Shown here piece by piece: positions 37,761-49,961 of a DNA stretch of 64,000 bases; position 1 is the first letter of the stretch; the number at the start of each line of letters is the position of its first letter. Position numbers and translations under genes: made by a program. This DNA comes from Progne subis subis (lineage: Eukaryota > Chordata > Aves > Passeriformes > Hirundinidae), in the NCBI GenBank assembly GCA_022316685.1, contig JAKJHU010000030.1:12289360-12353359 (forward strand), in the 5' to 3' direction. Under the pieces are notes generated by a model that was not told the DNA's origin, did no database searches, and saw only the letters and a program-made list of their open reading frames with translations.

Positions 37761-40700
37761 TTCCATTCTTCCCTTTATAATGTCCAGCTTCCAGAGACAA
37801 AATGACACACTGTTGTTTCTCACAATCATAACCATGGCAAATGAAGCTTGGGCCAACATCATCAACAACTTGCAACCTGAAAGTACAGAAGGTAGAGGTG
37901 CCTATGGGCTAGTCAGAATGCTCCTCCAACAATTCTGCTTGGTGTCAGTCTCATCTGAAATAATGTAAGACACATCTGTTCCTAAAGCAGAAGTTATCAT
38001 TAAACCAAATAATTTCAATCCAGCTGCAAATACAGCCATAAAAAGATGTATCAGTTTGTAGGAAATAACAGTAGCATGGATTAAAAACCAGAAGGGTATA
38101 TGACACCTTTATTCATAGTCTTTCCTCTGAGCCTAGCAGCCTTCCCCAGGCACACCATTCATTTTCTTTGTACAGTGTTTTGAAACACCTTCCTAGTGCA
38201 GGGCTGTTCCTCCGTGCCACCCCTGCAGAGCCCATCAGTGCTAGTGGCAGTCCTGCACACAGCATAGGTGACATCTTCGTGCTGAAACAGAGGAAAGAAG
38301 CTTTACTTTCCCTACACTCCCCTTAGTGCATATTTGTTTTTCAAAGTAAGTGACTAGGATTGCTGCTGTGGAAGTGCTTTGGGGAGCCCATGTGATGAAA
38401 GCTTTAAAAGCATAAAGGGAACTATTAGTTTTTATTAATCCCATAAGGCAATTCTGAGAGCTGCCCAAAGGGAACACACGAGCAATACTTTAGAAGAAGA
38501 AATATTATTTTTCAGTAAGGTATAAAATATTTACTATTTGCCAGGATGGGCGCTGAATGATTTGTGGATATTACTTTGACAGTGCAGTGTTTAAGGATGC
38601 ATTTCTTCCTACAAAAGCAGCCATCAGAGCCATATATCAAAACCTAAAAATCTTTTGCCAGTGTAAATGTTCACTGCATCTGAAAACAAATGCATGTATA
38701 ACTTACCTGAAAGTTGTGCAATTTTTAATTATGTGCATATGTATTGTATAAAGTTCCTGTTGGATGAAAGTCTCAGCTGCTGTGCCTTGTTGCTCAAGAA
38801 TGAAAGATCAAGGTTATATTTTGCATCACATGCAGGAAATTTAGATGCCTTTCTCATTATTTACTTAGACAGGGTGTCTGCACTCCATCCTGTCAACTGA
38901 TGAATAAAAGCCTGCTCTCCAGTCAGAGCAGAGCAAAAGGTAGCCCCAGGGATAATTCACCTCCTCTGTCTTGCCTTCAGATGGGCACCTCTCACCATGG
39001 AACACTGATGAGCTGCTTAGCCCAGAGACTTGAGGAGGGAAGAAAAGGGGATGTCTACTACTAAAAGAGACATACAAGTATTTTGCCTTTATTTAAAAAA
39101 TATTATCTCCAAGTTCTTTATCAACATCTTTATAGATTGTAGATCTATACTCCTAAATAAAGTGGAATCTTTGCTCTACTGATTTTAATTCATTTACGCA
39201 CAAGCCCAGTAGGCTGCATTTTTAATTCTGGCTTCCACTGAACACGAACTGAGCTGAAAGGCTGTGGATATCATTGCTCAGTATATAGGAATATTCAAAG
39301 CCTCAAGCTTCTAATGATTTCAGAACAAGGAAGATAAATCCCTTCAGTTTTCTCACTTTCTCCCCCCAATGTTATGCTTATTTTCTAATTGGTTTGAAAC
39401 AGCCAATTTAAACAAAGACTTCACATTTCCTGCAAGAATTTTATGTAGATGTGCATAAAACTCTAGGCCAGTTGAGTGCTGTTATTCTTCTGAGTGCATT
39501 ACCCAGTAGTACCACCGGACCTCTGGAAGCCTAATTACACACCTCTGGATTATTCACAGGAGCAAAGCCTGGAAGACAAGGCTCCCCTAATGAGAGATTG
39601 TTTCACCCCAACCTGACATGTAGCCACCTCTGATATGGACTGTGGTAGCATTTAACAGTGCACAGCAAGATAACCCAACTAAATTAGAGCAAGAAGTGGA
39701 AAAAGAATAATGCTGCCAACAGGAGCTCTGGGGAGACTGAAAGTAGGCAGATTGCAGCTACCCAAGCTGTAACCAGGCCAAGGAGCCTGGGGGAATGCTG
39801 TCAGTAGCACAACAGTGGCTGCACTGTTCCAGTGACTGGATGGAACTAAAACCTGGTTTATCTCTTTCACCTCATATTAAACTGCACAGCCCCTGGCTCA
39901 GGTGGGAGTAAAGAGCAATACCTTGGAGGAGCTCTGTAGGTTGCAAAAGGGCCTGATGTGGGCTGCCCCTGGATGCACCCCACAGCAGGGGTGACCCAGC
40001 CACCTCTGCCTGTCTCCGTGCTCTGAAGGGACGGCATAAATCTCCTAGGAAGTAATCTGCAGCTATTATGGTTGCTATTACTTTACCAGCGCTTGCCTGC
40101 TTTATGGAGCTGTCTGGGCCATTAGGAAGTTTCTGGATTGCATGAGACTTTTAAACTTTTTGGGTACCTATGAAAAATCTGAGACACATGAAATCATAGT
40201 CTAAAGGAAATTAAGAGTCTGAGTTTAATACTGGATGCATGCCTGAAAAAATCTATGAGTGTACTAGCAAGCTGAGATGCCCTACTTCATACTAAATTCC
40301 TAATGAGTACTTTGTTGGTTTTTATTGCTTTCTGTTGCTCAGCTTCAGCCTGAGAGCATTTTAAATGACCACAGAAGAGGCACCTGAACTAGGAGGGCTA
40401 GAAACCATCAGTCTCAACGTCTTCAATACAAAAGGACTTCACACTATTTTGAAACAGCCCTTTTGGTGGCTGCTCAGAGCATCCCAGAGAGTGCTAGCAT
40501 GAACATAAAGTCAGTTCCTTAACACCAGGAATGCAGTTGTTCAGGCATCCCATGACACACCAGAACACAGATTAATATTAATGAGAAAGCTCCCTTATGC
40601 TGAACTTCTTAGCATTAATTTCTCAGCCTGTCCATGTTCTGTGAACTTGAAACCACAGGCAGAGTCCATGTGAGGAGAGAATCTGGTGTGTCACAGGATT

Positions 40701-41227
40701 AAGAAGTTTGGAACCCAAACCTACCTCCCCTGGGATGGTCCTCTTGGTCTTTGCTGGTGGAATTGTCTTTCCCACTCAATACAAACTTGTTGCACGAGGA
40801 CTTCCACATGGATTCTGCAGTTGGGTGGAATGTTTTTCATGCCTATCTGTGATTGACTTCAGCTGTTTACTCCTTTATCACTACTGTGATATGTCTGGTG
40901 TAAGGCACTCAGGTTGTACACCAGAGATTCACACAGCATTTCATATTGTAGAGCTGACCATGAGAAATCAGATTTTTCCTTCAGATCTTGTGTTTTCTTT
41001 TCAAACACAGCAAAAATGGAGTTCACAATGTGATCAGTCATTCAAATAATTCTCATCTTGAGCCCAGAGTATTTTAAATACTGCTTAAAGTCCTCAATAA
41101 ACCTGCACTTGGTAATTTTGCTCTTCTGCTGCAACTGAACCATTCTAAAACTAGGGCAAAGCTTATCTATGGAAGCAGAACTGGTCAGCCTGAGACTGTG
41201 GAATGAGCTCCTTCAACCTAACCTTGT

Positions 41228-41298
41228 CTCTCTAAAATAAATACAGAATATTTATTTTGCCTCTCTAATATTTCCCTCTCTAAAATAAATACAGAATA
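41228..41298. repeat. Perfect 23-bp direct repeat, 48 bp apart
   Basis: The 23-mer beginning 'ctctctaaaataaatac' occurs at 41228-41250 and again, identical, at 41276-41298. The intervening bases include a third partial 'ctctctaata'. This looks like a recent local duplication. Confidence 0.9.
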
Positions 41299-42694
41299 AC
41301 ATGTGCATTTGTTTTCCAAGAAAACAAAGCTAAACAAAACCAAAACTGATAAAGCTGTACCAAAACAAAACGTTCCAGGAATCACAGTTCACTCCAATGC
41401 AGGGGTGACATCACATGATGGATACCAATCACAATCACTTAAGGCATCAGTGAAAGGCATTCAAATACTATCAAGATGAACCTATGCAAATTAAAAATCT
41501 GAATTTCTTGAATAGTCTGCTGTGAAACCTTAACTTCTCCCTTAAAACCACTTTGGAACCGAAAAACTACAATGTCCTTTTCTGTACAGGAGATCAAGGG
41601 AGATATTGATGTCTAAAAGTGACACCAACTAACAGACAAATTAGGAATTGTAGTAAAAATAGGAACAGGGGATGCCTGAATACATATGATGTCTTTTTAG
41701 AAGTCAGTGCAGCTATTATAAGTATAAATCCTGCCTTAGAAATCTATGATAGGCCTTTGAAGGAGCTGCCAAAGAGGTGAGTAAAGGAGATCAGATGATA
41801 AGGGATTGTGCTTTGCCAAAGGGGTTTGTGCATGAAGTTTTGTTGCATGGTTTCACAGAAAACCCAACACATTAATGGGAGAGGAGGTAACAATCATTTC
41901 TGGTACAGGAGGCCTCTGAGCTGGAAATGGTTGAAAGCTGCTCCCAGTATCACATATGTTTATCTCGTTCTTAGCCTTCAGTACACAAACATTTTCACTC
42001 TTCCATACACACACAAGAGTACCAAACTGCATAAGCCTTTGGTCTGACCGTTTGTCATTTTATCCAGCTATTGACCATTTCAGCATCTTACATCGATCAC
42101 CAACAAAAGGTATCATCAGAGTAAGGAATTAAGTTAGACATTTGGTTGGAAATTAGTTCGAGTCTCTCTTTTTTTCAGTTTTCTTCATGTTGGATTTTAA
42201 TTCCTCCTCATTAAATGTCATTCACTCTGCTTCACTACATCATTATGTGATGGACTTAGAGGTGTCTGGACTTTTCAGTAATGACAGACAGCAGACACCC
42301 TATAGTTACAGAAAGGGCAGGAAAAATGTGTTGTGGGAATATGAGCATGGTCTGGTTTGGGTTCTATGAAAGAGATAATTATGGCAAAAAGCCATATACT
42401 ATCTTTTGTGATGCTTTTGAGTACCTAGGACAACCACATAAGGTTGCCATACAGGGCTCTGAGTTTCCAGAGACCCATCACTGTCACAGGGTCAGTCGCA
42501 GAGAAAGAGGTACCAACAGCACCTGCAGTGGCACAACCAACTGCACTCTGTTACAGCCATGGAATGACTCAAGTTGGATTTAGCTGCTTTGGATTTTGAT
42601 CTCTGAGAACTAGAATAGAACTGGTATGGATGGGACTTCTTCCTCTACAGTGACAGAGAGTTGCTCTGGTAGCTATGAATCACTGCCTGCTGAC

Positions 42695-42728
42695 AAAGAT
42701 CAGCAACTCCATGGAGCTGCTGATCTTT
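42695..42728. repeat. 34-bp quasi-palindrome without spacer
   Basis: Bases 42695-42711 are complementary to 42712-42728 in 16 of 17 pairs; the only mismatch is A42706 with C42717. The centre is CCATGG. An RNA or single DNA strand would form a hairpin, although with no natural loop. Confidence 0.85.
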
Positions 42729-45121
42729 TCAAAACTGTTGTGAGCTACTTTTCTACAGTCCGAACCAGATTTCTTTCATATTGAGCCCAGCACTTATGTG
42801 AAAAAGTATACAATATACACCAATATACAATATACATGGCTCTACTTGGGATTACAGCAACCATCAGATGAAGCCATGCTGCAAGGAGCAGGTTCCAGAA
42901 ACCAAGGGAGAATCAATGTCACATTGCCTACTGTGAAAGAGCCTTTTCCATTGGACAGCCTTCAGCATCAATTAGACTTTTTTCTCTTTTTTAATCTGAC
43001 TTATTCATGTAAAGGGTTCAGAAAATCTCTAGTAAATAAATGTCCTGGAAATAGGAATATAGAAATATGCTTATGTTCCTATATTTCACTTCATACAAGC
43101 TGAACCTTGTGGCCACAAAAAAGGTAAATTGCACACATTAAGTGTGTACAGGAGAAGGTGAAATAAAGCTTGGGTCCACTGAGAAAAGCCCAGGATAAAA
43201 AGACAAAGGCCAAGAACCTCCTTGAAAGCTGTAAATATAATTAAAACATGGAAGGAAGAATATAAAATGGATTAAGGTTAGTAGTTCATGCAGTGCCACA
43301 GTTTGCTTATGAAGAGCATTAGCAGTTTTACCAGAAAGGTCTGGTGAAGAAGACTGTGAACAATCTGCCTCACTTCTGAAGCAACCTGCACAGCACTTAA
43401 TGCTGACCTCTGAATCCTTTGACCAGTTGAGAAGGGCCACCTCAAGACTATAGTATAATAAGGTAGGGAGGAAAAAAGCCTCTGAAATATAATTCTGCGT
43501 CCTGAAATCTGATTAAACCTTCCTTGGTTTGCAGGTTGATCCAAAAGAAAATGTCGCTGAAAACTTAGGCTGACTTGAAATATTATCTCAGAGCATCTCT
43601 TTCAGCTTTCTCTTGCATTATTTGGCAGTCTTCTGATAGCACTGCTCTTCTCTCAGTGATTTCAGACACAGCTGGCTTTCCTCCAGGCAAATGCTGGTTG
43701 GGAGCTGGGGACAGGTCACTGAGGGAAAAAAAAGCCTTTGTTTTATATGTTGTGCATGGATAGAAAATCTATGGTGTCCACATCATGTGGAGGGAGGTAT
43801 ACAGGGGGTGCAGGGGCTGTACACTGAGAAGCCAGATAAGAAATGGAAATCCCCAATCTGGCACAGAATGTGATATAAGATGGTAATACTTTGAGAAATG
43901 GTTCAGAAGTGTAAAGTTCTGGTTTCTTCAGGGAATTAGCAACACAAAAGTCAGTCTGATTTTGCTCAGCAGAAGAGAAACAATACCTAGCTGACAAGAT
44001 AGCTCCAAGTACAGGAGATGACGAGTTAGATTACGCTGAACAAAGAGGGCTACTGTGACAGCAAAGTTTCCTTTCTTGTGTCTCACGATCTTAACAGATG
44101 TTTACTGAGAACACTTTTTTCCACTCACTCTTTTAAAAATCCTAGCTCAAAGGAGTTAGGAATTCATGACCACTGACATAACAAAAGAAGCAATAAGCTT
44201 ATGGATATCAAAGCTGATGTGTCAAAAGCTCCAAAGACCTGAGCAAGAAATACAGTGATGTACTATGATATAAATAAGATACTGTGATGCATCTCGATAA
44301 ATTATTTTATTATATAGTCAGAGTGCCTCAAAATCCCCACAGCTTCTGAAGAGGGGGCTTCTCTATTAAGCATTTCTCTTATGAAGAAAGTATCTGTTTT
44401 ACAGGTATAGTGTGTTCCTTATTAACTGGACTTTTTACTACAGCAGTACCATTCCTATCCTAGTTTGTCTTGCCATAGTGTCACTTCTATCATAACAAGT
44501 AAGCCGATTTTTTTTTTTAAGTTATGGGGGGGTTTATTATTTTTTGGTGCAGAAATCCAGCAACATCCCTGTAAATACAGGCAGACCCTTTCATCTTGGC
44601 TTTTCTGTTGTGAGAACAGAGACACCTTTACCTTCATGGACATAAGACCAATATTTTCAAAGTGATCACTGCTAGACCTTATCTCTCTCTGATCTAGGTT
44701 CATGTATCTTGTTTATTTCAATTTTCACATTTTGGCCTAATCTAGCTGTTTTACCATCACACACTAGCTTCACATTAAATATAGCAGCAAAACTTATATT
44801 TCCTGATTTGTTACCCTCCAAAAATGTTCTCTATTTTTAAAGAAGAAATAGGATCAAGGAATTCTGATAAGGTGGAAGGTGAACCTGTTTGAAGATGCAC
44901 TATTATATAATGAGCCAGACCTGCCACTGTACCACTGCATATTTTAAAACCTGAACAAAATAAATAAAAATGGTATGCCTCCACAACAACCCCAGAGCCT
45001 AGTGAGGGCCACATATTTCCTCATATTTGATTAGAAAAATCCATTTATAAATTTACTTTCATCCTAGGAGCTGCTTATGGCCATCATCTAGTGAAAACCC
45101 CTAAATCACTATTTTTCTGGT

Positions 45122-45619
45122 TGAGAGGAATGACAAGATTTGTCTTTACAAACAAGCCCTGAGTCTGCTGGTAGATAAAACTAGCACTGAGAGATAAGAG
45201 AAACAATGGGAAGGATTCTACTGATTGATGAATGGAAAAGAAGATACTTGCCTTTACAAACAAACCAGAGGTTTGCTTGTAAATGGAACTGAATATTGAA
45301 AGATGAAAGCAACAATGGGGAAAAACCCATAAATCCCATAAAAATTAAAAATTAGGGGAGTTATACATTAAAAGGGGAACCTGAGGTCTTAGGCATTTCG
45401 GGAAGTCTGTACCTCTGAAGTACCTCAGCCAATGGGGAAAGAGAGAGGGAAATGCAGCCAGGAAATCAGGATTAAAAGGAGGCTGCGTCCTCTGAAAATC
45501 TGAGAGACCCCAGGGGAAATGCCCCATGGCCTCTCCCCTTATTCGAATAAAGTAAAAGGACTCCTCTGTCTCCTTTTTGGACATAAACCTCTGGTGTTCA
45601 TGGATTAATTTTCCTAACA
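45122..45619 (+). mobile_element. Endogenous retrovirus solo LTR (ERVL-like) with duplicated 5' end
   Basis: The element runs from TGAGAGG to CCTAACA (TG...CA ends) and is flanked by 'ctggt' (45117-45121) and 'ttggt' (45620-45624), a 5-bp target-site duplication with one mismatch. A poly(A) signal lies at 45546-45551, with 'ctcgaataaag'-type context as in avian ERV LTRs, and the end 'cataaacctctggtgttcatgga' is typical. The first ~104 bp occur twice: 45122-45225 and 45226-45330 share 'tttacaaacaa...gataag/gatg...aacaatgggga'. No internal viral genes are present, so it is the product of LTR-LTR recombination. The class assignment rests on the 5-bp duplication and remembered sequence. Confidence 0.8.
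45546..45551 (+). promoter_or_regulatory. LTR poly(A) signal AATAAA
   Basis: Canonical hexamer in the expected R-region position, about 70 bp before the 3' end of the LTR at 45122-45619. Confidence 0.65.
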
Positions 45620-46180
45620 TTGGTTAAGTATAAAAAATGGAAACTGTGTTTCAAGAAGAAAAGCCATCTCTCTGGTCATCTCAGCTTTGGAGGTCAGTCT
45701 ACAAGCTCCTGGGCAAGCAGTGCGTGTTTCGTCCATGCTGCAAGTGTAACCACAGCCACAGCAAGTGGTGTTCTGCATCATGGGCTTGCTTCAACTTCTG
45801 AAACATTTCAAGGGTAAGGCCAAGGAACCACCTGAGATGTAGTTGCCTCACAGTTGTGAGGCAATAAAAACACCATTAAAACAAGGTCCATGTTCAGGAA
45901 AAAAATATGCTGCTCTTCCATATTTAATGGGAAAATATGTTTGTTGAACAGCAGCCATTGGGTACAGTAAGTGCCTTCTGCCTTGTTACCCAATATCACA
46001 TGCCAGCTGCTCTGCACACAACTTGACCAGAAAAGGGTTAAAAACAGCCTTCACCTCCTCTCTGTTTAAGACATAATATCCATTAGCATAGTCTCATAGT
46101 AAGCAGTAAGGATGATTTGACACCACCTTCTTATGGATTTTAGTGTTAATGCAGAGAAAGTGATCTCCAGCAGTGTTCTT
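45620..46180. other. Unassigned intergenic DNA
   Basis: Nothing recognised apart from the LTR target-site duplication at its left edge. Confidence 0.45.
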
Positions 46181-46200
46181 CCATCCATCCATCCATCCAT

Positions 46201-46236
<36 letters not shown>

Positions 46237-46271
46237 CCATCCATCCATCCATCCATCCATCCATCCATCCA
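46181..46271. repeat. (ATCC)n tetranucleotide microsatellite
   Basis: About 22 tandem CCAT units, interrupted once by a G at 46227. It yields Ser-Ile-His-Pro or Met-Asp-Gly-Trp repeats in the overlapping frames, which are not genes. Confidence 0.97.
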
Positions 46272-47635
46272 GACACCAAGGTACTTACCCGACACTAGTT
46301 GCCATGATTACTTTTGCTGTGAACACTGAGGCTTGCAGACAGAAATACGATACTACCAAGACTTTGGACTTGGGCCAGTCAGTCATAAAGGCAGGGGAGT
46401 TAGAAAGTATTTTCCAAGCAAGGAGGCAGACATACATCTGGGTAAGTTAGTGCAAGCAGGAAAGGATGGGCAGATAGCCACAACTTCTGAGGCTCATGTG
46501 TTATTTTAAAGCAGTTTTCTTTCAGTATATCTGTCGCACCCAAATTTAGTATTGTCACATAAAACTCATTCCTTTCACAGAACTGGCTTCTAGTAGTCTC
46601 TTTCTAAATTATATGGGTTTCTCTAGTGCAGTTGTGCTCTTTGGAAAAGAAACTATAATCACCTGGAGTAACAAGTCCAATTCACACAGAAATACTTCTT
46701 GCAGAAGCTTGGTATTAAGATGGTAATATGCCTTAGGCTCAGTATTCCTAAGTCAGGGAGATTCTGAAATTCACTATAGAGATTTATGCTCAAGAGGTAA
46801 ATAAATATCTATCTGTGCAGGAGGTTCAACTGCTACATAAACTCAGGAGTTTATTGCCCTTTTGTGCTGCTAGTCTTGTGCCATGCCCTTATCAGCAAGC
46901 AACATTTATGCCCCTTCACACCTGCTTTGCAATCTCAGGATACAAATTAGTGATTAGAGATGGAAGAAATCCAAACTGATAATTTAATATCATGGTACGA
47001 ATTAAATTTAAAATCATGGTAAGCAGGGCTACTAAGTTCCTCTGGGTAGTAGCCTCTTCCTGCACAGTCAAACCTCTTGCATGTCGTCTGGGCATTTTCC
47101 ATGTCTGCTTTGGTCCAAATGCCTGAAAAATTACATGAGTAGGAGAAGTAGGGGAGAAAAGAGTGAAGAAAAAGTTCATAAGAGTATGAGCTGTCCTTTA
47201 GTGTTGCATGTGATCCTTGCTAGTGACTTTCCTCAGCTGGCCACCCCTCTCAGTGTGCCACCAGATGTGTCCTATGTGTCCAGAGTTGTCATGACTCACA
47301 GAGATCACCTGAAGAAGCAAGCCCAGGCTCAGCTCCTGGGGATACTTGACTTAGAGAGGAAGACAACAGTTTAATCTGACAAACTGACTCTGGGGATTCC
47401 CATTTCCCTCCACCACCCATATCCTTATCCTTTCCCTCCAGCTCTCTTAGAGGTAACCTGAGCCAGTAATTGTCAGATTGCTTTTTGCAGTTACTTTTTG
47501 GGTTGTCCTTGTCTAAACTACATACATATGTAGAAAAATGTCGGGTTTGATACTGTTGAACACCTCTTAGTGTGAGATGGAAACCTGCTGAACCAACCAG
47601 AGGCCAAACCATCCTGTTACATATGGCGCTCCTCT
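46272..47635. other. Unassigned intergenic DNA
   Basis: No repeat recognised. The 97-codon + frame at 47081-47374 ends in a rather protein-like stretch (…VPPDVSYVSRVVMTHRDHLKKQ…), but I cannot link it to any family. Confidence 0.4.
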
Positions 47636-48030
47636 GCTTCAGGCGGGTGAGTGATCGCTTTGGGCATGGGTCTGTCAGCTGGAAGAAGCCTCGTGTCCAG
47701 CAGCCAGGAGCCCGCTGGGCTTGGCCTTCACCTCCCGCCCCAGCCCTCCCATCCCCTCCGTGGGCAGCTGGAGGAAGGCGTCTCTCCAAGTGCCCCAGGG
47801 AGCGGTCCAGCTGTGGCTCAGCTGTGGCTCAGCTCAGCGGCTGCGGGAGAGGCCGGCTGGCTGCCAGGCTGTGCCAGGCTGTGCCAGGCTGTGCCAGGCT
47901 GTGCCAGGCTGTGCCGCTGCCCCGGGCAGGGGAGCAGCCATCCCTGCTGGCCAGCGAGCCCGCGGGTCCCCGGCCACGACACGCCTGGGAGTGCAGCTGG
48001 AGAGCACGGCCCACGTTTAACTTGTCTGGA
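47636..48030. other. GC- and CpG-rich island with decamer tandem repeat
   Basis: Abruptly GC-rich sequence with some twenty CpGs inside AT-rich DNA. At 47861-47915 the decamer GTGCCAGGCT is repeated about five and a half times, preceded at 47811-47833 by two copies of 'agctgtggctc'. Overlapping + strand frames of 171, 169 and 99 codons and minus frames of 81 and 61 codons exist mainly because the decamer and the high GC lack stop codons. None resembles a known protein. It could be a CpG island with promoter activity, a fragment of an unidentified retroelement, or a GC-rich minisatellite. Confidence 0.6.
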
Positions 48031-49937
48031 GCGTGCTGCCTTCTCCTCTGGTTTGGAAGTCATGTTGAATCAAGCAATCTCGCATGAAGCTCATGTGTGT
48101 GCCAGAACAGTGTACCTGCATATGCTCTTTGGAGCAGGCAGATCCCCCATATGGTGTTGAGAGTTATGGTGTGAGATAAATGGGAAGGAAAAGCTCCTCC
48201 TATCATTTTTCCTGGCAAGTCCAGAAGATAAAGGGAAACTGGCAACAAAATCCAAAACTTCCCTCTGGCAGTTCTGACAATAGAGAAAAGCACCTGTATT
48301 TAATAGAGGAGAGCAGAGAGAAGGAGGAGAAGGAAGATAGCTGTGTTGGAACAGGCACAAACACAAAGGGTCCCAAACCCCCCCAGAAGCTCCATCTGGG
48401 GTTGTGCTGTGCCTGCTCAGAGCTTGTACCCCCAGCATAGCTATGCCAATGTGACAAGATTTCTACTTCTTGTCCCTGGGCAAACAGAGGAAGAATTGTA
48501 TTCAGTCACCAGTCAAACAAAGGGTTAATCCATCACTGCCACACAGTGTCACCAGCTTTCTGATGCTGCCTGATTTTAAACAAGCCTTACTGTATTTCTG
48601 ACCCAGACCATAAATTATTACCATGCTTTTCTCAATGGCCTTCCTCAACTATTACTGCAGCACCCACAGATGATTTTGATATACTGCAACCACTATTTGA
48701 CCACAGGTGAATGCAAGACCCTTCTCCCCTCTCTGCGGCCAGTTCCCTCCCTTTCCAACTGGTATCACAGCAGTCACAATTTTTCCTCTTTGACTTACCA
48801 CCCCCTGTCCTTTTCCACCTAATAGACCTGTGTGTCTTGCTGAAACAGGATGCAGGAATCTCAACCTGCCCAAAACACTGTCTCAAGCACACAATTTGTA
48901 AAGCCCCCAGTTTATTTGCTGAGAAACTTTCATGGTCAATTAAAGTAAGGATTATCAAGACATCTACTTTCAAAGTCCAGAAAATTTATTGGGTTGGCAC
49001 TTTTTAAATAATACAGTTTTTAGAAAGATTTTAACTCTTGTACTACAGAAAAGGTTGACTCTTCACAGATTTATTCATAACAATAGGGAATTTCATTGTT
49101 TCTTATTCAGACAATTGGAGGATATTTCTGAAACCTCTGGAGGTGTTACACCTTCTGGGAGGGCTGGCTATCTTATCTGAGAACACCCAGTGCGTGCATG
49201 TTTTCTACAGTCATTGTCAGAAGTGTCCAAGAGCCCTACAACTCCCAGTTCATCTGTATAAACCAGATAGGGATTGACAGAGGAGGCTTCTTCTGCTTTA
49301 TCTCTGCAATCTGGTGCAGGACCTAAACCCAGAGACTAGCAGTGATTTTCCAAGATTATTGATAGTAACTGTAGTGAATGTTCCTTCTGACACCCAGTCC
49401 AGTACCCTAATTAGAATAATCAAAGCATTGATTGGTTTGGGTGTTGTGGGAGTGTTGATCACTAATGTTCAATATTCATATTCTCAGACAACAGAAATAA
49501 CACCTCAAGATAAAAAGGACCAACACTTTTCAAAGTTAGAGAAAAGCATCGATGTCATCATTAGATGAGGTTAGAGAGATGTATTGTGTTGCATTTATAA
49601 CTGGCCTGCATTACAATAAACATGTGCAGTTTAATGCAGATAATCTGTATTGCCTACTAAACACATTCCATCAGTTTTACATTTATGGAGCTCAAGGCAA
49701 CTGTTTAAAGTTTTGGCTAATGCACCATATGTCTAAAATGTTTTAGTTCCTTTTGACATTTTTAAAATATTTTTATTACAGTGGTAGCTTACCAAGTAAA
49801 TTAATTTTTTTCTAGAGCTGGGTATCCCATACTCCCTTTGGCCACAGCTTTCCTAGACCTGTCCGCCATGATGTCTTAATTTTTTGGCTCACTAATCTAA
49901 TTTAATCTAATGTAATTGGTTTGGCAGCTCTATTAAC
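48031..49937. other. Unassigned intergenic DNA
   Basis: No gene or interspersed repeat recognised. Several overlapping frames at 48060-49000 run on both strands. Confidence 0.45.
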
Positions 49938-49961
49938 TTTTTTTTTTTTTTTTTTTTTTTT
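49938..49961. repeat. Poly(T) run, 24 bases
   Basis: Uninterrupted T24. If it is the poly(A) tail of a minus-strand insertion, the body would lie at higher coordinates, but I recognise nothing there. Confidence 0.9.

Larger units (their letters stand above)
37761..45121. other. Unassigned intergenic DNA
   Basis: About 7.4 kb without a recognised gene. It contains a local 23-bp direct repeat (41228-41298) and a 34-bp quasi-palindrome (42695-42728). Frames of up to 113 codons (40708-41049) resemble no known protein. Confidence 0.45.

Noticed and set aside
46066..46450. Repetitive proteins (MDGW or SIHP repeats)
   Set aside because: Translations of the (ATCC)n microsatellite.
47081..47374. 97-codon plus-strand frame with a protein-like end
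   Set aside because: Suggestive composition only; I could not tie it to any gene or retroelement.
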